A stretch of DNA of 64,000 nt from Diphasiastrum complanatum (taxonomy: Eukaryota; Streptophyta; Lycopodiopsida; Lycopodiales; Lycopodiaceae), in contig CM055100.1 in the NCBI GenBank assembly GCA_029204225.1, positions 15,245,623-15,309,622 on the forward strand. The letters are read 5' to 3'. Both the position numbers and the translations under genes were made by a program. Positions within the stretch are counted from its first letter, which is position 1, and every line of letters begins with the position of its first letter. Positions 58,711 through 64,000 of the stretch are shown here, in pieces. Under the pieces are notes generated by a model, which saw nothing but the letters and a program-made list of their open reading frames with translations, was not told where the DNA came from and searched no databases.

Positions 58711-60760
58711 AAATAGTCATCCAAGGCCTCATCCTCATCATCATCCAATCCCCCCTCAGCCTCATCCCCACCCTCCTCTCCTGCATCCTCTACATTGGCC
58801 CTGGCCATGGATCTACTGACCCTACACTACCTCCTATCATGATGTGCCAACTCCCGATGATACTCTGAAAAGATATCAACATCAGTCATAGCCTCTGTGT
58901 GTGCATGGCCTGCTGCAATATTCATGGATCTAAGGCACTCCTCAGGATTCACCTGCCTAGGTGTAGCATCGACAAAAAATCATCATACTCACTTTAAGAT
59001 CCAACGAAACGTCCTTGTGTATGTTCAAAATCTAGCATCTATCTCTCGATTCTCCACAACAAGGGGCCATGACCTGCAATAAGACGAGACATTGTCAGAT
59101 TCTCAAAATGAAAGAGTCATCAAAAAGCACAAACAAACTGTTAACAATTAAATGAGTGTTTGGGGTACAATCCTGACCTAGATACACATTCTGTGTATAT
59201 GTCCTCCAGTCGTCCACAAACTCAACGTCTGTGCATATGGCTCCAGTAGCCCACATAGGATGAAGCAAATGAGCAACTACGTGTATGGGCTTGTGGAAGA
59301 AATTCCACTTTCAAGCCACTTGCCTCGAATAGCTGACATCCTACAGAAACCAAAAAAGCAATCACTGCATTGTAGGAAAAAACATTTCAACAATGCTTTA
59401 AGCTTTCACAAAACAAATGCACCAAACATATTACAAAAAAGGTGTACATGTGCTTACCCAAAAACGGTCGTTGAAGGGTCTCCCCAATCATGTCCATAAA
59501 CTCGTAAATGAGGCCGAGTGTACAACCCTCTCGATCCACCAACCTTAGCACATGGTACATTGGCTGTAGGACCTCAACCAACTGCTCAGCTTGTCACCAA
59601 CAATTCTCTAAAACCCAAGTCCAGTCGGTTCGCAGCTATGATGTCATTGTGTAATCAGGAAGAAGAGGGCCAGTCTCGAGAGGCATCCACACCCCTGAGA
59701 AATACTAGGCCCATCGGACATAAAACCAAGATATTGATAATAGGCCTGCACCTAATATCATTCCACCCATCTGATAGAATAGAGCAACAATATGTGGCCC
59801 AAGCATGCCGTATGGGACTGAGCTCTATTGTGATGCATGCATGCTCCTCTCTCAAATGGCGAGTACGAAGAGCCTCGCGTGTGGTGGCATCACAAGCTGC
59901 AATCTCTCTCATTATGTCACGGAAGATAGTGGTGTCAGCCAAGGAAAATGCAAGGTAGCCACTATAGAAAATTGGCGTGTAAGTCTAGTGGTTGTCTCAT
60001 GTGTCCGCTACCACCCTACAGGCATTGTGCTCTATCAATATTTGCCCGCCCTGTCTTTTGTAGCTGCATTTGGTCGTGGCCTCACTCTAGGGCGTGCGTG
60101 TACTCCACCCTATGCTCTCTCACCAGCACCTCCCATATCTATCATAGGAACTGTCCCCTCTGCTGAACATGGGCCTCTACCCTCAATAGGCCCTCCCCCA
60201 ACTGACTCCCCTGATGGAAAAGCCTGTCCTGTAGATGATGGACCTGTTGTTGTGGCTGATGGTGGCCGTGATGGGCCTGGCTCTGCTGATAAAGTGCATG
60301 ATGGCATGCTCTTGAAAGACTAGGTCATGATGGCCCTATTGCTGCTGCTGTTGATGGAGGCCGTGATGGGCCTGTTGTTGATGAATTAAGTTGTGATGGC
60401 CCTTCCCCACTACCGCCAACCCCTGATCTTGTTGCAATAGAACCTAACTATCTACCAATATGTACCCTAGGCCCAGTCGCTGCTGCTCCTCCATATGTGC
60501 TCAGTAGGCGCTCTGACTCAGGTGCAGGAACTGCCACGCATGGGGCAATGCCTAAGGTCTACCCATTGCCTTGGTCAAACCAAGCATGTGTGATCCTCAT
60601 CATCGTGCTGCAAAAGGTGGCACCAAAAACAAGCAACACCATATGCATGCATCTGAACTTGTAAAAACCATGATGTGTTCCCCCAAGAGATCCACCTCCG
60701 ACCACACACCTTGTCCCGCCATAGGCGTGGCTACATTCTCTCTCAAGACACTATAAAAAA
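58700..60760 (-). pseudogene. hAT-superfamily transposase relic (DUF659 type)
   Basis: The minus strand from about 60,700: a BED-finger-like block (FYKFRCMH, FGATFCSTMMRITHAWF); a Pro/Ser/Gly-rich linker (TLSAEPGPSRPPSATTTG); the DUF659 core (TTIFRDIMREIAACDATTRE, then SDGWNDIRCRPIINILV, FLRGVDAS at 59,655-59,942); LQPMYHVLRLVDREGCTLGL with IYEFMDMIGE; VAHLLHPMWATG; and a C-terminal end ECLRSMNIAAGHAHTEAMTD, DIFSEYHREL, then an acidic tail (DDDEDEALDDYF). Stops and frame changes separate the blocks. The reading fits a plant hAT transposase of the DUF659 group that would cut and rejoin TIR elements. Terminal repeats were not identified. Inactive. Confidence 0.7.
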
Positions 60761-60769
60761 GGTCAAAAA

Positions 60770-62290
60770 CTCAATGGAAAGTGAGTAGGTGGAAAAGGGA
60801 GCTAAAACAAGCCTAGAGCTATCTAAGACGTAAACTGTAATGCCAATGGACGCCTATGACCTACCCTAAATCCCTAAGCCCTAAGCCCAAAACTTAAAAA
60901 AAAGACATGCAAAATGCCCACATGCTCATAGTGACCACCTAAGCATAAAGAAGCTTGGGAACATGCAATCACTCTCTCCTCAGTCAATCTTAGCAACAGG
61001 AATCACTCAAAATGATGTGCACTATAACCTCCAAACAAAGCAAGAAATAAAAGGTCAAAAAAAGGCTCCGAGAAATTGCTTTGCTTGTAAATCCCCAGCT
61101 AATCATTGTTGCCCACTTCTGAGTGCTACATTCACCTTGCAATCATAATGGCCTACGCATAGAGTGCTCACACTACCCATTTGGCCACCTATTTCTCTCT
61201 CCACAAGCTTCTCCTCTCCAAGAAATGCACTAGAAATGGGGCGTCGCGACAGCTATAAAAAAATTTCCGAGTTTTTATAAGAAACAATGTTCCGACTTGG
61301 TACGTATGATTTGTTGTTCATTGGTGCATCAAACTAACCTCTTCAATTCTTAATTCAACAAATAATGTGATTTTTAATTATGAAGGAAATAGGCGACAAT
61401 ATATATTCAAATTTACTGTAGCAATAATACTATTTCAAGAGCTTCAAGAATTGTATGTACAAGTAACTGAATGGACATGCATTGTTGTGTGCATGTATGT
61501 CCATCCTTGCATGTGTCAATAACCAAAAATATGTTGAATGTGTGCCAGCTATCATATGGAACTTAGTATAGATAATTACAACATAATTGTACTTTGACCA
61601 ACCAAATACTTACCATTGATAGAAACATCTGATTTTGTTATGCCACGCATATGAAATTAGTATTGTCAAATGTGCTTATTTACAGACTTGAAATACACCA
61701 TAACTTGTCACATTAGTTTTTTGCAAAATGAATATAGATGTAATTATTCAAAATATGCTCAAAAATCTCTTTGGAGACTTAGATGTAAGTGCAAAATCAA
61801 TAAGAACAATTGGAAAACATAGCAACAAGCATTTTTTCCCTATTCAAAACTTAAGCTACCTACTGCTGAGCAGGTATTAGCTTCAAATATAGAGAATATT
61901 TGTACGATTCAGAAAGGACAAACAATTGGAGCTGTTCTTGTTGCTAAATCAACAGTACAGGCAATAAGTATTTTTTATGTCCATTTATGAAACAAGATAC
62001 CGAAAGGTAGTGGAACCTGGTGATACATTAATAATGTATATCCCCCTTGTTCCTCGTGGACTTGTATGTCCTAGTGCTGTCCTCCCTACAGAACGATCAC
62101 CGAATGAGCATATTTGGAGAAGTTAGAAGACCTAAAAATGTTTTATTCATGACAATAAGTAGTGCACATCACCTAGTAGCATTCAAAAGTATATGCTATC
62201 TACCAACAAATGCTCATCTTTTGCTTTCAAATATTGAAAGAGCTACCAAAATGTATGTGATCTACAGATCATTAATTTTATAGCAAAACA
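60770..62290. other. Gene-less stretch
   Basis: No supported gene. AT-rich after 61,250. The first 500 bp may be the end of the hAT element. Confidence 0.4.
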
Positions 62291-62299
62291 GAAAAGAAA

Positions 62300-63351
62300 T
62301 TAGCCATAGCTTCTCATTGTTGTCTCAATGGCATCATCTAACAAAACTTGGCTGAAAAATAGATGTTCTTTACTGGCACAATGCTGGCTTGTGAGAAAGA
62401 TGTTATGGAATTCCAAAGCTAGTCTACTGGAAAAATTTTCTAATAGACTTGACTTATTTTCTTGAAACTTACATGGTTCTTGAATAACAACTTCTTTTCC
62501 TTCCCATTTCACATACCTAGCTATTTCATGCATGATAAACGTGTCATTGTCACATCTCAAGACTCAATTCTGTCGTCTTAGTTTTGAATAGCCAATAATT
62601 TATAAAGAAGGTGCAATCTTAACATCCCATTCTTTGGCCCTCATTCTGGATAGCACATTGAGATAAAATAACCTATCTAGTCTTCTGAGTTCTGCTACTT
62701 TGTTTTCCACACTACGAGATCCCCATATTTGCTTAGTATGAGAGACCATTTTATGGTACATGATGTCAAAGTCATTTGCAGCCATATACGAAGGTCTGCG
62801 ACCTTCTGTCTCTATGGATTATGTAATGAAGGCTGTCCTCATCGTTTCAGATTTCAAAGTCAATTTCATTCTGAAGATAGCTCTCTTTTTCCCTAACCAA
62901 ATCCAACATTGGTTAATGCCAATCCTTCTTGTTCTACTTATAAGCAATCCTCATTTCACTAGAGCTGTGACCAGACTTTCCAACCTTCCCAATGAAACCT
63001 TTGTAAGCATCGATTTGACCAGCTTTTGATAGAAAATAGCTCGTAACGTTCCTACTATGTAGTTCATTGGTTTGGTAGCATCTTTCTTGAAGTTGAGAGG
63101 TGTGATTCCACGTACGTGCATGGTTGTGGACATCCAGAAGGCCCGCAGCCAGTGTTACAGCTTTTGTGCCCAAAGTGGTTGCCTTCTGCGATTAAGTGGA
63201 GCATCGTCTCGAACACCATTGGAACTTGTAAATGAAAGATATAAATTGATGTACATTTTCCAGCTACTGCTTTATCTACCTGCAAGGAGAACTTACTGCT
63301 CTTAAACATGTTGCAATAAGGGATGTGACAAGACGCTGTAGACACTAACAA
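62300..63351 (-). pseudogene. Unrecognised minus-strand reading frames, possibly one decayed gene
   Basis: Three minus-strand segments lie in order. 63,351-62,934 is open in overlapping frames (VDVHNHARTWNHTS-like, then NYIVGTLRAIFYQKLVKSML). 62,785-62,600 reads MAANDFDIMYHKMVSHTKQI, then ELRRLDRLFYLNVLSRMRAK. 62,560-62,300 includes ARYVKWEGKEVVIQEPCKFQ. The composition of the middle part (amphipathic, Leu/Arg spaced) is protein-like, but there is no recognisable motif, start or splice structure. Could be a transposon protein or chance. The remainder, 63,360-64,000, shows nothing. Confidence 0.2.
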
Positions 63352-64000
63352 TGTTAGAGAAACTAGAGTTAAATGTAGAATGCCAGCAATGCATAGCTGT
63401 AATTCTATATATGCTCTCTTCCATACTGATTTGAAAAGGAGTGCTCTTTAGATTTCTGGAATGGCTTAACACAATCATCTACAAAGGCTCTTGTGTATAG
63501 AACCTCTAACTATAGCTTCCTTTTCTGCAAAAATAATTTTCATTCACATCCTGGATAATAATGTACATCGGATTGCAACCAAGATACGAAACGCTAAATC
63601 AATCATTGAGATGTGAATTCGTGAAGTTTAGGAAGGCATACAGAGAGATGCCATTTGCACACCACTGATTCCTGAAGGAATTTCTTTGTATCAGAGATGT
63701 AATATAGAACACTATTATGCAGGACCCTCATCCACTGAAGGTGGTTAAGAAACAGGGGGCCTGCCCAATAAGTACCTTAATGTGTAGCCTTGTTCTCAGC
63801 TATAAACATGAAATTTTGTGAAGGAAGAAACAATCACAGTATCTCAGACTGTGCCATAGAAAACTTGGCACCAGTTTCATAACCAAGCAGTTAGTGGATG
63901 GCAATATCATACCTGACAAATATGTCAAACTCTTTCATAGAGCAAACGAAACATTGGAAGTCCTCGACCTAAAACCGCAACTTCTCTTTCTGTAGGGACT

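Noticed and set aside
60110-60307. Stand-alone Pro/Ser-rich small protein
   Set aside because: It lies in order between the BED-like and DUF659 blocks on the same strand and is read as the linker of the hAT relic.

Overview
This is a window of large, transposon-rich plant nuclear DNA. The evidence is dense and mostly broken Ty1/copia and Ty3/gypsy LTR retrotransposons that use the plant-style initiator-Met primer site (TGGTATCAGAGC), long CT/GA and CA/GT microsatellites, short GT-AG introns, a tRNA-derived retroposon and a hAT (DUF659-type) transposase relic. I see no convincing single-copy host gene, so I cannot name the species. Nothing here looks bacterial or viral.

Layout from left to right. 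0-4 kb: an LTR end, a gag scrap and a decayed copy of an unusual multi-gene DNA transposon (called Hx-1 here). 4-7 kb: empty AT-rich DNA. 7.4-10.2 kb: copia element A (minus strand), with a 775-codon open pol but no gag. 10.7-12.5 kb: 3' half of copia element C plus its LTR. 13.98-16.77 kb: an LTR, a primer site and a non-coding interior. 16.8-22.6 kb: copia element B, with gag-pol in one frame riddled with nonsense codons. 22.6-31 kb: a gag scrap, microsatellites and featureless DNA. 31.0-36.0 kb: non-coding LTR element F, complete with 5-bp target duplications and a rearranged 5' LTR. 37.4-38.6 kb: solo LTR G of the same family with its own target duplication. 39.6-47.9 kb: a mosaic of LTRs, copia elements D and E, and a gypsy integrase tail. 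49.7-57.8 kb: an 8.15-kb DNA transposon (Hx-2) sitting inside a roughly 360-bp repeat array. 58.7-60.8 kb: hAT/DUF659 relic. 61-64 kb: nothing recognisable.

The main discovery candidate is Hx-2. It has 37-bp perfect terminal inverted repeats. It encodes an unrecognised protein (gene 1), a histone H3-like protein (about half of some 88 histone-fold positions identical to canonical H3 by hand alignment), an intact unrecognised 459-aa protein (gene X) and a decayed RNase-H-fold-type transposase. A 49-bp near-perfect palindrome lies between the two convergent gene pairs. Hx-1 carries relatives of the transposase and of gene X with introns at matching places, so these are genes of a transposon family and not trapped host genes. 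I know of no plant DNA transposon described as carrying its own H3, but I could not search for one.

Most intron, start and frame decisions are read by eye from splice signals and frame continuity. Family assignments for copia, gypsy, hAT and the H3 fold are firm; the transposase superfamily of Hx and the functions of gene 1 and gene X are unknown.
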